A DNA stretch of 64,000 nt from Flavobacteriales bacterium (lineage in GTDB: Bacteria; Bacteroidota; Bacteroidia; Flavobacteriales_F; PHOS-HE28). The DNA is taken from positions 101,018-165,017 of the forward strand of contig JAEUSU010000004.1 of NCBI GenBank assembly GCA_016788635.1. The letters run 5' to 3'. Shown here piece after piece: positions 32,612 to 40,894 of this stretch (its first letter is position 1; every line of letters starts with the position of its first letter). The notes under the pieces were generated by a model that did no database searches, was not told the DNA's origin, and was given only the letters and a program-made list of their open reading frames with translations. The translations under genes and the position numbers were made by a program.

Positions 32612-33651
32612 GCACGCCAGCTCTTTCCGTGCTGCCGGAGCGTCCGCGCCTGTGCGTGGTGATCCCCTGCCGCAACGAGCACGCCTTCATCGAACGGTGT
32701 GTGCGCTCCGTGCTGTCGGCCGATCCGGCGGGCTGCGACGTGCTTGTGCTGGTGAGCGATGGCCGCAGCGATGACGGTACGCGCGAAGTGGTGGAGGCAC
32801 TCGCGCGCGAACACCCGAACGTGTTGCTGGTGGACAACGCCGTACGCACCACGCCGCACGCCCTGAACCTGGGCCTGCAGGCCCGGCCCTTCGATGTAGG
32901 CATGATCCTGGGCGCACACGCCGAACTGGATGCAGGCTACCTGCGCGAATGCATGGCCGTGCTGCGCAGCGACCTGTCCGTGGGTTGCGTGGGCGGCCTC
33001 ATCACCAACGTGCACGCCACCGACCTGTCGCGCCGCATCGGGCTCGCCATGGCGCACCCGGTGGGCGTGGGCAGTGCGCACTTCCGCACCGGCGCACGCG
33101 GCGGCTACGTGGACACCGCCGCCTTCGGCCTTTACCGCCGCGAGGTGTTCGATCGGGTCGGCTGGTTCGATGAGGACCTCGTGCGCAACCAGGACGATGA
33201 GTTCAACTTCCGTGTGACACGTGGTGGCTTCAAGATCTTTCTGACCCTGAAGGCCACCGCACGCTACCACGTACGGGCCACCTACCGCCGGCTTTGGCGG
33301 CAGTACTTCCAATACGGGTACTGGAAGGTCTTCGTGAACCGCAAGCACGGCACGGTGACGACCCTGCGGCAATTGGTGCCGGCGCTATGGGTGCAAGCCG
33401 TGGTGCTGGGCACGATCCTGCTGCTGGCCCTGCCGGTGGTGCGCCCGTGGGTGCTGGCGGTCTTCGGCCTGTACCTGCTGCTCACCGGTGCGGCGGCATG
33501 GCAAGCCGGTGGTGTGCGTGATGGCTGGGGCGTGTGGCGCGCCTTCGCCATCCTGCACGCCGCCTACGGCACCGGCTATTGGATCGGCATCTACCACGCG
33601 TTGCTCAAAGGCATACGGCCCACCGAGCAGCACAAACGGCTGTCGCGATGA
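32608..33651 (+). CDS. GT2 glycosyltransferase, ExoA-like (succinoglycan-type)
   Basis: The 347 residues have an N-terminal GT-A domain: LCVVIPCRNEHAFIERC, LVLVSDGRSDDGTRE, MILGAHAELDAGY, and DEDLVRNQDDEFNFR, which carries the catalytic QxDDEF-type acid. Two or three C-terminal hydrophobic helices follow. This combination is typical of ExoA-like enzymes that work on membrane-bound lipid-linked sugars. Start and stop overlap the flanking flippase and ligase genes as ATGA, indicating one coupled unit from 31343 to 34910. Confidence 0.88.
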   Translation: MSTPALSVLPERPRLCVVIPCRNEHAFIERCVRSVLSADPAGCDVLVLVSDGRSDDGTREVVEALAREHPNVLLVDNAVRTTPHALNLGLQARPFDVGMILGAHAELDAGYLRECMAVLRSDLSVGCVGGLITNVHATDLSRRIGLAMAHPVGVGSAHFRTGARGGYVDTAAFGLYRREVFDRVGWFDEDLVRNQDDEFNFRVTRGGFKIFLTLKATARYHVRATYRRLWRQYFQYGYWKVFVNRKHGTVTTLRQLVPALWVQAVVLGTILLLALPVVRPWVLAVFGLYLLLTGAAAWQAGGVRDGWGVWRAFAILHAAYGTGYWIGIYHALLKGIRPTEQHKRLSR

Positions 33652-34910
33652 AAGGACAGGAGACCCTGGCACGGGAGCTGGGCATGATCTTCCCGCTCGT
33701 CATGCTGGCCGCGGTGCTTCCCGCGTGGCAGGCTCCCGTGGGCTTCCTCGTGGGGCTCCAGTTCTTCCGTTCGCTGTTGATCGCCTACCAGAAGCGGGCG
33801 TGGCATGGCCTTGAATGGCGCGGCCCCCTGCCGTGGATGGCGCTGTTCTACCTGTGGCACCTGGCCGGCATGGCCTGGTCAACAGATCAGGACTTCGGTT
33901 GGATGGATATGGGCATGAAGGCGAGCCTGCTGGTGTTCCCGCTGATCGGCATGCTCACGCCCAAGCCGGGTGGCGATGGGCTGCGGCGCGTGTTCATCGT
34001 GTTCGCGGTGAGCGGGGCGGTCGTATCCATGATCCTTCTCCTGCGGGCCTCCTGGCTCTTCGCCGGAGAATGGTGGGCGGTTCATCAGGGTGCACCACCG
34101 CAGGGGATGCCCTGGACGAACCACTTCTTCAGCTCCTATTATTCACCGGAGATCCACCCCAGCTACCTCTCCTGGTATCTGGCCATGGGCCTGTTGGGCT
34201 GGTCGGCCAGTGGTGCGGCACAGCGCCATGCACGGTGGAACATCCCAGTGATCACGGCATTGGGCGTGGGCGTGCTGCTCACGGCCTCCAAAATGGGCTG
34301 GCTGGTCTTCGCGCTCGTGCTGGGCCACATGGTCTGGCACCACCGAAGGGAACGTGTGGTCTACCGACCGCTGTTCCGGTTCCTGCTGGCCGGCATGGTG
34401 GCCTTCATGGCCTTGGTGGCGGGCGTACGCACCCTGCGCATGAAGGTGGTTGAGGCGGTGCAGGCCGCAAAGGGCACGCAGACGAACGCAGAGGACAGTT
34501 CCGCGTTGCGCGTACAGGTGTGGGACGTGGCGCTGGAACTGGCGGCCGCGCATCCCCTGATCGGCACCGGAACGGGCGATGTGAAGAACGAACTGGTGGC
34601 TGGTTACGAGCGGAAGGGCTATTTGCACGCGCTGGAAAAGCGGCTGAACGCGCACAGCCAGTACCTGCAGAGCCTGGTGGCGCTGGGCGTGCCCGGCTTG
34701 TTGTTGCTCTTGGGCTGCACCCTGTGGCCACTGATCCAAGCCATGCAAAAGGGCGACGGCCCCTTGGCCGTTTTCCTGCTTTCCGCCGTGCTCAACTTCT
34801 CCGTGGAGAGCATGCTGGAGGTGCAGGCGGGCATTGTGTTCTTCGCGTGGTATGGCATCATGCTCACCTGGCTCGGCCGATCAGAAGGCATGCGCGGTCC
34901 TGCGCGATGA
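33648..34910 (+). CDS. O-antigen ligase/polymerase family protein (Wzy_C)
   Basis: The 420 residues comprise about 11-12 hydrophobic helices and one large hydrophilic outside loop (about 270-345), the layout of Wzy polymerases and WaaL ligases. The loop holds HPLIGTGTGDVKNELVAGY and NAHSQYLQSLVALGVPG, the characteristic Wzy_C motif with an invariant His. It either joins finished glycan to a lipid acceptor or polymerises repeat units in the periplasm. It ends the coupled unit; a convergent GT87-type gene lies 9 nt downstream. Confidence 0.88.
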   Translation: MKGQETLARELGMIFPLVMLAAVLPAWQAPVGFLVGLQFFRSLLIAYQKRAWHGLEWRGPLPWMALFYLWHLAGMAWSTDQDFGWMDMGMKASLLVFPLIGMLTPKPGGDGLRRVFIVFAVSGAVVSMILLLRASWLFAGEWWAVHQGAPPQGMPWTNHFFSSYYSPEIHPSYLSWYLAMGLLGWSASGAAQRHARWNIPVITALGVGVLLTASKMGWLVFALVLGHMVWHHRRERVVYRPLFRFLLAGMVAFMALVAGVRTLRMKVVEAVQAAKGTQTNAEDSSALRVQVWDVALELAAAHPLIGTGTGDVKNELVAGYERKGYLHALEKRLNAHSQYLQSLVALGVPGLLLLLGCTLWPLIQAMQKGDGPLAVFLLSAVLNFSVESMLEVQAGIVFFAWYGIMLTWLGRSEGMRGPAR

Positions 34911-34919
34911 GGTCTTCGT

Positions 34920-36167
34920 TCATTCCTGCAGGGTCCGCATCCGTACCAACAAGTGGTCCGGCTGCGAGCGCCCAAGCCAGATGAGCGTGAAGAGCAGGGA
35001 CACGCTCAGCACCTTGTAGTGATCGTAGAACCATCCGAAGTGCCCGAGCAGAAGGTGCACGTTCATGCCCAGGAAGAGCATGACCCATGCAGCGATGAGC
35101 CAGGGGCCCCGTGCAGGGTTGGCGATCGTATGGACCGCGAGGTAGAGGATGGCGGGTGCGGCATACCAGGTGGCGTAGTTCTGCTGGTGCGGGAATACGA
35201 GCGGGATGCAGGCCAGCAGATAGGCGGTCTCCCACGCCCTGTGCAAGTCGCCATGCGGGCCCCTGAAGGGTAGTGTGCGCAGGAACCAGAGCATGCCCAA
35301 ACCGAGCAGCAGACGCGCCGCCCAGGTGAGCAGGCCGAGGGAGTGGTCCGGCAGGCTGGCCACACGGCGCGGCAGGTCAATGCGGTGGTCGTTCACCTGC
35401 GGGCCGCCCAGGTAGGCGGAGATCACGCTGCCCAGCGCAATGAAATCATGTTCCTCATCGTCCAGCACATGACGCGTGTCCGAGGGATCGAGCAGCTGCC
35501 AGCGCGTGGAGAGCAGATCTTTTCCATTTTCCACGCCGAGGATGCCCAACGGTAACACTACCCATGCAGCAAGGCAGATGGGCAACAGCACGGTGGCCCG
35601 CCAATGGGCACGGTAGATCCAGTAGGGAAGCACGATCAGCGGCAGCAACTTCATGTCTATGCCGAAGGAGAGCAGCATGGCGGCTGGCAAGGCCCTGCCC
35701 CTGGCGGCCAGCGCAATGCTTTCCAAACCACACCAGCACAACAGCAATGACGCCTGCCCAAGCCCCAGATTATCCCGCAAGGATTGAAGCGTGACCAACG
35801 CAACGAGGACCTGCACCAGGCGCTGCCGGGCCAATGGCCATGCGTGGAGCCCGAGCCATCCGGCCATTATCTGGTAGCAGCGCCCCACCAAAAAAAGGCC
35901 GGCGAGCGACCAAAGCACTTTCGCCATCCAAATGGGCAGCGCCGTAAGCGGTGCCAGCAGGTAGGCGAAGGCCAGGCCATAGAAGTAGGAGTAGCAGTCG
36001 TTGTAGGAGGCCCGGTACACGTTGCTGCCTTGAAGCAGGTCCTGTGCTGCCGCCAGGAAGATGTCCAGGTCGTTCCTGGTCCAGATGGAGCCGAGCGCGG
36101 TGGCGAGTTGAAAGGCCAATAAGGCCAGGAGGAGCCATGAGGCACGATCACGGGACCAGGCAACCAT
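34920..36167 (-). CDS. GT87 (DUF2029) membrane glycosyltransferase
   Basis: The 415 residues hold about 10-11 hydrophobic helices. The first outside loop carries NDLDIFLAAAQDLLQGSNVYR, the DxxxY/ALL-type motif of GT87 proteins (mannosyl or arabinosyl transferases using polyprenyl-phosphate sugars), and FPHQQNYATWY falls before the last helices. It is a GT-C enzyme acting on the periplasmic face. It is divergent from the DegT aminotransferase (84 nt between starts), with no clear promoter box of its own. Confidence 0.78.
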   Translation of the reverse strand: MVAWSRDRASWLLLALLAFQLATALGSIWTRNDLDIFLAAAQDLLQGSNVYRASYNDCYSYFYGLAFAYLLAPLTALPIWMAKVLWSLAGLFLVGRCYQIMAGWLGLHAWPLARQRLVQVLVALVTLQSLRDNLGLGQASLLLCWCGLESIALAARGRALPAAMLLSFGIDMKLLPLIVLPYWIYRAHWRATVLLPICLAAWVVLPLGILGVENGKDLLSTRWQLLDPSDTRHVLDDEEHDFIALGSVISAYLGGPQVNDHRIDLPRRVASLPDHSLGLLTWAARLLLGLGMLWFLRTLPFRGPHGDLHRAWETAYLLACIPLVFPHQQNYATWYAAPAILYLAVHTIANPARGPWLIAAWVMLFLGMNVHLLLGHFGWFYDHYKVLSVSLLFTLIWLGRSQPDHLLVRMRTLQE

Positions 36168-36236
36168 GAGGCGAAGATGAACGGATCCCGCTTGTCCAGG
36201 TGATGGCCGCTCGCTGTCGCAACAAAAGGGGGCCTC

Positions 36237-36244
36237 TATCTTCG
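36237..36244 (+). promoter_or_regulatory. -7-like box (TATCTTCG) for the DegT aminotransferase
   Basis: TATCTTCG ends 6 nt before ATG 36251 and helps choose this start over an in-frame ATG at 36200. Confidence 0.45.
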
Positions 36245-36250
36245 CGCGCC

Positions 36251-37483
36251 ATGATCCCCTTCAGCCCGCCCCGCATCGATGACGCCACCGTGAAGGCGGT
36301 GACCGAGGCCCTGCGCAGCGGTTGGATCACCACGGGGCCGCGCACCAAGGAGTTCGAGAAGAAGCTGGCGGCCTATTGCGGGGTGGACCAGCTCATCGCC
36401 CTCAACAGCTGGACGAACGCCTGCGAAATGGTGCTGCGCTGGTATGGCATCGGGCCCGGCGACGAGGTGATCGTGCCGGCCTACACCTATTGCGCCACCG
36501 CCAACATCGTGGTGCACGTGGGCGCCAAGCCCGTGCTGGTGGATGTGCTGGACGATTTCACCATGGACCCCGAGGCCGTGCGCCGCGCCATCACCCAACG
36601 CACCAAATGCGTGATACCGGTGGACGTGGGCGGCATGCCCGCACGCATCGATGAGATCCTGAAGGTGGTGAACAACGCCTGCGGGCTCTTCTCCCCGAAG
36701 TTGAACCTGCGCATGGCGGGCAGCAACCCCCAGATGCTGCTGGGCCGCGTGCTGGTGCTGGCGGATGCCGCCCATTCCTTCGGGGCGCGCATCGATGGCA
36801 AGCCTGTCGGAAGCCAGGCGGATGTCACCGGCTTCAGCTTCCACGCGGTGAAGAACCTGACCACGGCCGAGGGAGGCGCGTTGACCTTCAACCTGCCAGC
36901 GCCCTTCGATCATGCGAAACTCTACGCGCTCTTCAACACCATGAGCCTGCATGGCCAGAGCAAGGACGCACTGGCCAAGAACCAGCCCGGGGCGTGGCGC
37001 TATGATGTGGAGATGGCCGGCTTCAAGTGCAACATGACGGACCTGCAGGCGGCCATCGGGCTGGTGGAGCTCGAACGGTACGAGCGCGAGACCATGCCGC
37101 GGCGCAAGGCCATCTGCGCGCGCTACGATGCGGCCTTCGCCGGGGACAAGCGGTTCATCCTCCCGCTCTTCAAGGATGAGCGGCGCGAGAGCAGCCACCA
37201 CCTGTACATGCTGCGCGTGGCCGGTGCCACAGAGGCGCAACGCGATGCCATCATCAGTTCCGTGGCGCGCCGGGGCGTGAGCACCAACGTGCACTTCCAG
37301 CCGCTGCCGCTGCTCAGCTTCTACAAGGCCCAGGGCTGCCTCATGAGCGATCATCCGCGCGCCTACGCGCTCTACCAGAACGAGATCAGCCTGCCGGTGT
37401 ACTACGACCTCACCGATGGGCAGGTGGATGCCGTGGTGGCGGCGGTGAAGGCGGCGGTGAAGGAGGTGATGGGCGCTTCCTGA
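36251..37483 (+). CDS. DegT/DnrJ/EryC1-family sugar aminotransferase
   Basis: The 410 residues are a fold-type I PLP enzyme that aminates a keto-sugar nucleotide. Visible features are ALRSGWITTGPRTKEFEKKL, the N-terminal substrate part, PAYTYCATANIVVHVGAKP, and VLADAAHSFGA, the Asp/His cofactor site. FHAVKNLTTAEGG carries the Schiff-base lysine near residue 201. Later motifs include FKCNMTDLQAAIG and YALYQNEISLPVYYDLTD. It fits with the dehydratase at 40891-42804, which makes keto-sugars. Sugar specificity is not readable. The TATCTTCG box sits just before the start. Confidence 0.93.
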   Translation: MIPFSPPRIDDATVKAVTEALRSGWITTGPRTKEFEKKLAAYCGVDQLIALNSWTNACEMVLRWYGIGPGDEVIVPAYTYCATANIVVHVGAKPVLVDVLDDFTMDPEAVRRAITQRTKCVIPVDVGGMPARIDEILKVVNNACGLFSPKLNLRMAGSNPQMLLGRVLVLADAAHSFGARIDGKPVGSQADVTGFSFHAVKNLTTAEGGALTFNLPAPFDHAKLYALFNTMSLHGQSKDALAKNQPGAWRYDVEMAGFKCNMTDLQAAIGLVELERYERETMPRRKAICARYDAAFAGDKRFILPLFKDERRESSHHLYMLRVAGATEAQRDAIISSVARRGVSTNVHFQPLPLLSFYKAQGCLMSDHPRAYALYQNEISLPVYYDLTDGQVDAVVAAVKAAVKEVMGAS

Positions 37484-37520
37484 AGCGGCGGAAAGCACTG
37501 ATCGGGTGGCCGGGTCGTCC

Positions 37521-37560
37521 CATTTCCACATTTTCACATTCCCGCATCTGCACATTCCCC
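37521..37560. repeat. Degenerate CACATT repeat before the sugar transferase
   Basis: CCACATT, TCACATT, CGCATCTG and CACATT units recur at about 10-12-nt spacing. The same motif appears reversed at 48790-48836 and 55444-55476. Confidence 0.5.
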
Positions 37561-37564
37561 TCCG

Positions 37565-38155
37565 GTGAAGCGCCTCTTCGACATCCTTGTATCCGCTGCC
37601 ACTCTGCTGGTGCTATGGCCGCTGCTGCTGGTGTTGGCGGTCGTGGTGGCGGCAGGCTCACCGGGCGGGGCCTTCTTCCGGCAGGATCGCGTGGGCAGGG
37701 GGGGAAGGGTCTTTCGTCTGTTGAAGTTCCGCAGCATGCGGCCCGGTAGTGAAGCACAAGGACAATTGACGGTGGGAGGCCGCGACCCGCGCATCACCGG
37801 CGTGGGTCACTTTCTGCGCCGCACCAAGCTGGATGAACTGCCACAGCTCTGGAACGTGCTCGTGGGCGACATGAGCCTGGTGGGGCCACGGCCCGAAGTA
37901 CCGCGCTATGTGGCGCTGTACACTGCGGAACAGCGCCGCGTGCTGGAGCTGCGCCCCGGCCTGACCGGTCCCGCCAGCATCGCCTACATCAACGAGAACG
38001 AGGTGCTGGGCCGCAGCAGCGATCCGGAGCGCACCTACATCACCGAGGTGATGCCCGCCAAGCTGGCGTTGGACCTGGCCTATGTGCAGCGCCACGGCCT
38101 GTGGACCGATCTGGGCATCCTCTGGCGGACGTGCAGGCGCCTGTTCGGAGCTTAA
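37565..38155 (+). CDS. Initiating sugar phosphotransferase (WbaP/PglC family)
   Basis: The 196 residues are a short PglC-like bacterial sugar transferase. An N-terminal hydrophobic helix (about 3-30) follows the KRLFDI start, then [42 protein letters not shown] carries the catalytic Asp-Glu pair. It transfers a sugar-1-phosphate from a nucleotide sugar to undecaprenyl phosphate and so starts a surface glycan. It begins with GTG at 37565, with 81 nt after the aminotransferase. Its 3' end meets the SirB1-like gene head-on 3 nt away. Confidence 0.92.
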   Translation: MKRLFDILVSAATLLVLWPLLLVLAVVVAAGSPGGAFFRQDRVGRGGRVFRLLKFRSMRPGSEAQGQLTVGGRDPRITGVGHFLRRTKLDELPQLWNVLVGDMSLVGPRPEVPRYVALYTAEQRRVLELRPGLTGPASIAYINENEVLGRSSDPERTYITEVMPAKLALDLAYVQRHGLWTDLGILWRTCRRLFGA

Positions 38156-38158
38156 CGA

Positions 38159-39040
38159 TCATTCGCTCTCCTGCGGCGGCCCGAGCAGGTCGCGCAGCGT
38201 CTTCACCTCCGCAGCGCGTTCGTTGTCCTGTTGCTTCTCGTAGCTGTGCATCAGGTTGTTCAGCAGGCGGCGGATCATGTCCACGTTGGTGCAGGGGTGG
38301 TAGAAGCTTTCGCGCTGCGGCAGGTTCAGCTTCTTGAGGAACTCGTCGATCTCCTGCTTGCCCAGGATGTCGCCCAGGCTGAAGGCATTCACATAGAAGA
38401 GGATGTTCTGCTCGGTGGCCCCTCCGCCGATGCTGGTCTCCTCCAGATAGGCGAGGATGAAGTGGTTCGGCAGGTTCACGCCTCTCAGCGGCATGTCCAG
38501 CGCCTCGGCCAGCACCTGGTAGATGATGGCCAGGGAGAGCGGATTGCCGGTCCGGCTGTCGAGCACCTCGTTCAGGTAGCTGTTCTGCGGGGCGTGGTAG
38601 TTGCGCTTGTTGCCTTTGAAGCCGTGCACCTGGAAAAGGATGTGGTTGAACACACGCACCTTCTCGAATGCCGTGAGGTGGTCGTTCAGCTCCAGCCAGA
38701 TGTCCTGCCGGATGGCATTGAGGCGGGCCCTTACGCGCTGCTCATCCAGCTCGGGGTAGCGGTACCGGCAAACGATCAGGGCGCCCTCCAGCAGGTCGGC
38801 GCCGCCTTCTTCCTTCCAGTCGCGCAACCGGTCGTGCACCACGCTCACGTGAATGCTGTGCAGGATGTCCTCCACGCGGTTGCGGAAGAGGTCGCCCAGG
38901 TCGTCCACCTCCCAGGCGCGCTCCAACTCCGGAATGGCATCACCGCCGAGGGAAACAATGCGGTCCCGCACGTGCTGATAGATGTCCTCGTCGGGGTCGT
39001 CGATCAGCTTGATCAGGGCGTGGATCTCGTTCTCGCTCAC
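38159..39040 (-). CDS. SirB1/transglutaminase-like family protein
   Basis: The 293 residues match the SirB1 (YchA-like) family: N-terminal helical ENEIHALIKLIDDPDEDIYQ, a middle DRLRDWKEEGGADLLEGAL, and the transglutaminase-like core GNPLSLAIIYQVLAEALDMPL with GVNLPNHFILAY. The usual catalytic cysteine of true transglutaminases is absent at the SLAIIY position, as in SirB1 proteins. The biochemical role is unknown. GTG 39040 is chosen because it starts at the family-conserved region and a TACTTTCG box lies 36 nt upstream. Confidence 0.8.
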   Translation of the reverse strand: MSENEIHALIKLIDDPDEDIYQHVRDRIVSLGGDAIPELERAWEVDDLGDLFRNRVEDILHSIHVSVVHDRLRDWKEEGGADLLEGALIVCRYRYPELDEQRVRARLNAIRQDIWLELNDHLTAFEKVRVFNHILFQVHGFKGNKRNYHAPQNSYLNEVLDSRTGNPLSLAIIYQVLAEALDMPLRGVNLPNHFILAYLEETSIGGGATEQNILFYVNAFSLGDILGKQEIDEFLKKLNLPQRESFYHPCTNVDMIRRLLNNLMHSYEKQQDNERAAEVKTLRDLLGPPQESE

Positions 39041-39076
39041 CGGTGGCAGCCGTGGTGCATCAGGCACCCAGCGGGA

Positions 39077-39084
39077 CGAAAGTA
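39077..39084 (-). promoter_or_regulatory. -7-like box (TACTTTCG) for the SirB1-like gene
   Basis: The minus strand reads TACTTTCG, one base from TANNTTTG, 36 nt before GTG 39040; it makes the upstream in-frame codon at 39124 unlikely as start. Confidence 0.4.
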
Positions 39085-39127
39085 TCCGGGGGGCAAGGCA
39101 GGGCTCACCGGGTCTTCTAGCCACTTG

Positions 39128-40033
39128 CTACCAAGCCCCTGTTGATCGCTCCAACACGTGGGCGATCATGCGCTCGATGGCCGTGTGGTGGTCACGGCTG
39201 TACTCCTTGCGCAGGCGGTTGGCCACCACGGTGCACACGGTGCAGGCGCGGTGCCCGAGGGCTCCCGCCAGGCCATACAAGGCACTGGTCTCCATCTCGT
39301 AGTTCAGGATGCGGTGCTCCTCATGGGCGAAGGTGCCGAAGGCCTCGTTCAGGCTGTCCACGCTGGGTGGCAGGCGCAGGGCGCGACCTTGTGGGCCATA
39401 GAAACCGCCTGCGGTCACCGTGAGGCCCACGTGGTGGTCGCGGCCCAGCATCTCCACCAGGCCCTGATCGCCTTGGGCCACATAGGGCAGGGGCAGGTTG
39501 TCCGGCCATTCGGTGTGTGCCAGGAAGGCATTGAGGATGCGCAGTTCGGCGTCCGCCGGTTCACAGGCGTAGTAGTGCATCACGTTGTCCAGCCCGATGC
39601 CGAAGGAGGAGACCACGAGGGCGTCCACCGGCACTTCCTCGCGCAGTGCGCCGCAGGTGCCCAGGCGGATGATGCGCAGCGAGCGGGTGCGCGCCAGCGG
39701 GGTGCGGCTCGCCAGGTCGATGTTCACCAGGGCGTCCACTTCGTTGACCACGATATCGATGTTGTCCGTGCCGATGCCCGTGGCCAGTGCTGTGATGCGC
39801 GTGCCATGCAGCTCGCCGGTGTGGGTGACGAACTCGCGGTTGGTCACGCGGTGGTCCACCCGGTCGAAGTGGCGGCTGATGAGGGGTACGCGGCCGGGGT
39901 CGCCGCACACAAGCACCACATCACCGAGCTGCTCGGGCCGAAGCGCCAGATGATACACCGAGCCATCGGGGTTCAGCACCAGTTCGCTCTCGGCCAGCGG
40001 GCTGTCGGTGGGGGTGTGGGTGATGGCATGCAT
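39128..40033 (-). CDS. Nucleoside phosphorylase (PNP/UDP family)
   Basis: The 301 residues match purine/uridine phosphorylase-like enzymes, which split a nucleoside with phosphate into base and ribose-1-phosphate. Visible features are VLVCGDPGRVPLISRHFDRV (phosphate site), IRLGTCGALREEVPVDALV, and the substrate region NYEMETSALYGLAGALGHRAC with the MET-E motif. The C-terminal YSRDHHTAIERMIAHVLE completes the fold. Whether purine or uridine is preferred is open. It starts 4 nt after the thioesterase stop, in a minus-strand unit with 40454 and 42804. Confidence 0.85.
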   Translation of the reverse strand: MHAITHTPTDSPLAESELVLNPDGSVYHLALRPEQLGDVVLVCGDPGRVPLISRHFDRVDHRVTNREFVTHTGELHGTRITALATGIGTDNIDIVVNEVDALVNIDLASRTPLARTRSLRIIRLGTCGALREEVPVDALVVSSFGIGLDNVMHYYACEPADAELRILNAFLAHTEWPDNLPLPYVAQGDQGLVEMLGRDHHVGLTVTAGGFYGPQGRALRLPPSVDSLNEAFGTFAHEEHRILNYEMETSALYGLAGALGHRACTVCTVVANRLRKEYSRDHHTAIERMIAHVLERSTGAW

Positions 40034-40037
40034 GGGC

Positions 40038-40454
40038 TCAGGCGTCGGCTTCCATGATGCGGGCCAGCTCCACACGCCAGGCATCGGGCAGTGCGATGGA
40101 TGTCCCGGCGTTGTAGTCGTAGCACACCATCACGCTGCGGCCCTGTGCGGCCGGGGTGCGCGTGTTGTCCGCAACAATGAAGAGGGTGTAGCTCAGGTCG
40201 AAGCTTCGGCGGCCGATGTTGCTGCACCAGGCCTCCACTTCCACGCGGTCATGCAGGTGCACGGGCTTGCGGTAGTCCACCTCGTTGCGTGCCAGGATCA
40301 GGCCCTGACCGCGCCAGTCATGCTGTGGCTCGATGAAGCGCTTGAGGAAATCCATGCGTGCCAGCTCGAAGTAGGAGAGGTACACGGCGTTGTGCACGTG
40401 CCGCGCCATGTCCACATCGTTGAAGCGGACCTGGATGGGGGTTTTTGTTCGCAT
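40038..40454 (-). CDS. Acyl-CoA thioesterase (4HBT/YbgC-FadM hotdog family)
   Basis: The 138 residues adopt the 4-hydroxybenzoyl-CoA thioesterase hotdog pattern. PIQVRFNDVDMARHVHNAVYL contains the catalytic-type Asp in the RxxDxDxxxHVxN motif, followed by YFELARMDFL. It hydrolyses an acyl-CoA in the cytoplasm. It starts at 40454 where the conserved region begins; longer in-frame alternatives add unrelated sequence. It is 4 nt from the nucleoside phosphorylase and 35 nt after the hypothetical gene. Confidence 0.88.
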   Translation of the reverse strand: MRTKTPIQVRFNDVDMARHVHNAVYLSYFELARMDFLKRFIEPQHDWRGQGLILARNEVDYRKPVHLHDRVEVEAWCSNIGRRSFDLSYTLFIVADNTRTPAAQGRSVMVCYDYNAGTSIALPDAWRVELARIMEADA

Positions 40455-40489
40455 GCGGGAATGCCGCGCAGCGGCCGTAGCCTGCGGCG

Positions 40490-40894
40490 CTAGGTGATCG
40501 GGTTCAGGATGACCGAGAAGACCGTGATGCTGTTGGGGTCGCGATCGTAGAATAGCTTGTCCAGCGCTTCCAGCACGTTCTTGGCGCGGAAATAGGAGGT
40601 GTTGAGCACGTTCTCGCCCCGCGCGCTCCACTGCACGGTGTAGCTGCTCGTACGTTCCTTGTAGGTGCGCACATACTCCAGCATCTCGCGCAGCGCGTCC
40701 AGACGGTCCGTTCCCTCCGTGGCATGGAACAGGAAGCTCTGGTTGTGCCGGGGATTGATGGTGATCAGGTGGAGCTTCACGCGCTTCTCCGGCGTGTCTT
40801 CGAAGTTGAACACCAGGCTGTCGGCACCGATGCCGATGTGGTCGCCGATCTCCTTTTGCAGGCGGGCGATCTCCAGGTTGCGGTCGCGGGTCAT
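40490..40894 (-). CDS. Conserved-looking hypothetical protein (134 aa)
   Basis: The 134 residues are soluble, with no signal peptide and no membrane helix. An N-terminal helical region (NLEIARLQKEIGDHIGIGAD) is followed by mixed strands and helices. The middle reads NPRHNQSFLFHATEG and the end DPNSITVFSVILNPIT. I recognise no family. Its ATG overlaps the stop of the CapD/WbpM-like gene (ATGA), so it is translationally coupled to a glycan enzyme and may be functionally linked; this is context only. Confidence 0.65.
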   Translation of the reverse strand: MTRDRNLEIARLQKEIGDHIGIGADSLVFNFEDTPEKRVKLHLITINPRHNQSFLFHATEGTDRLDALREMLEYVRTYKERTSSYTVQWSARGENVLNTSYFRAKNVLEALDKLFYDRDPNSITVFSVILNPIT

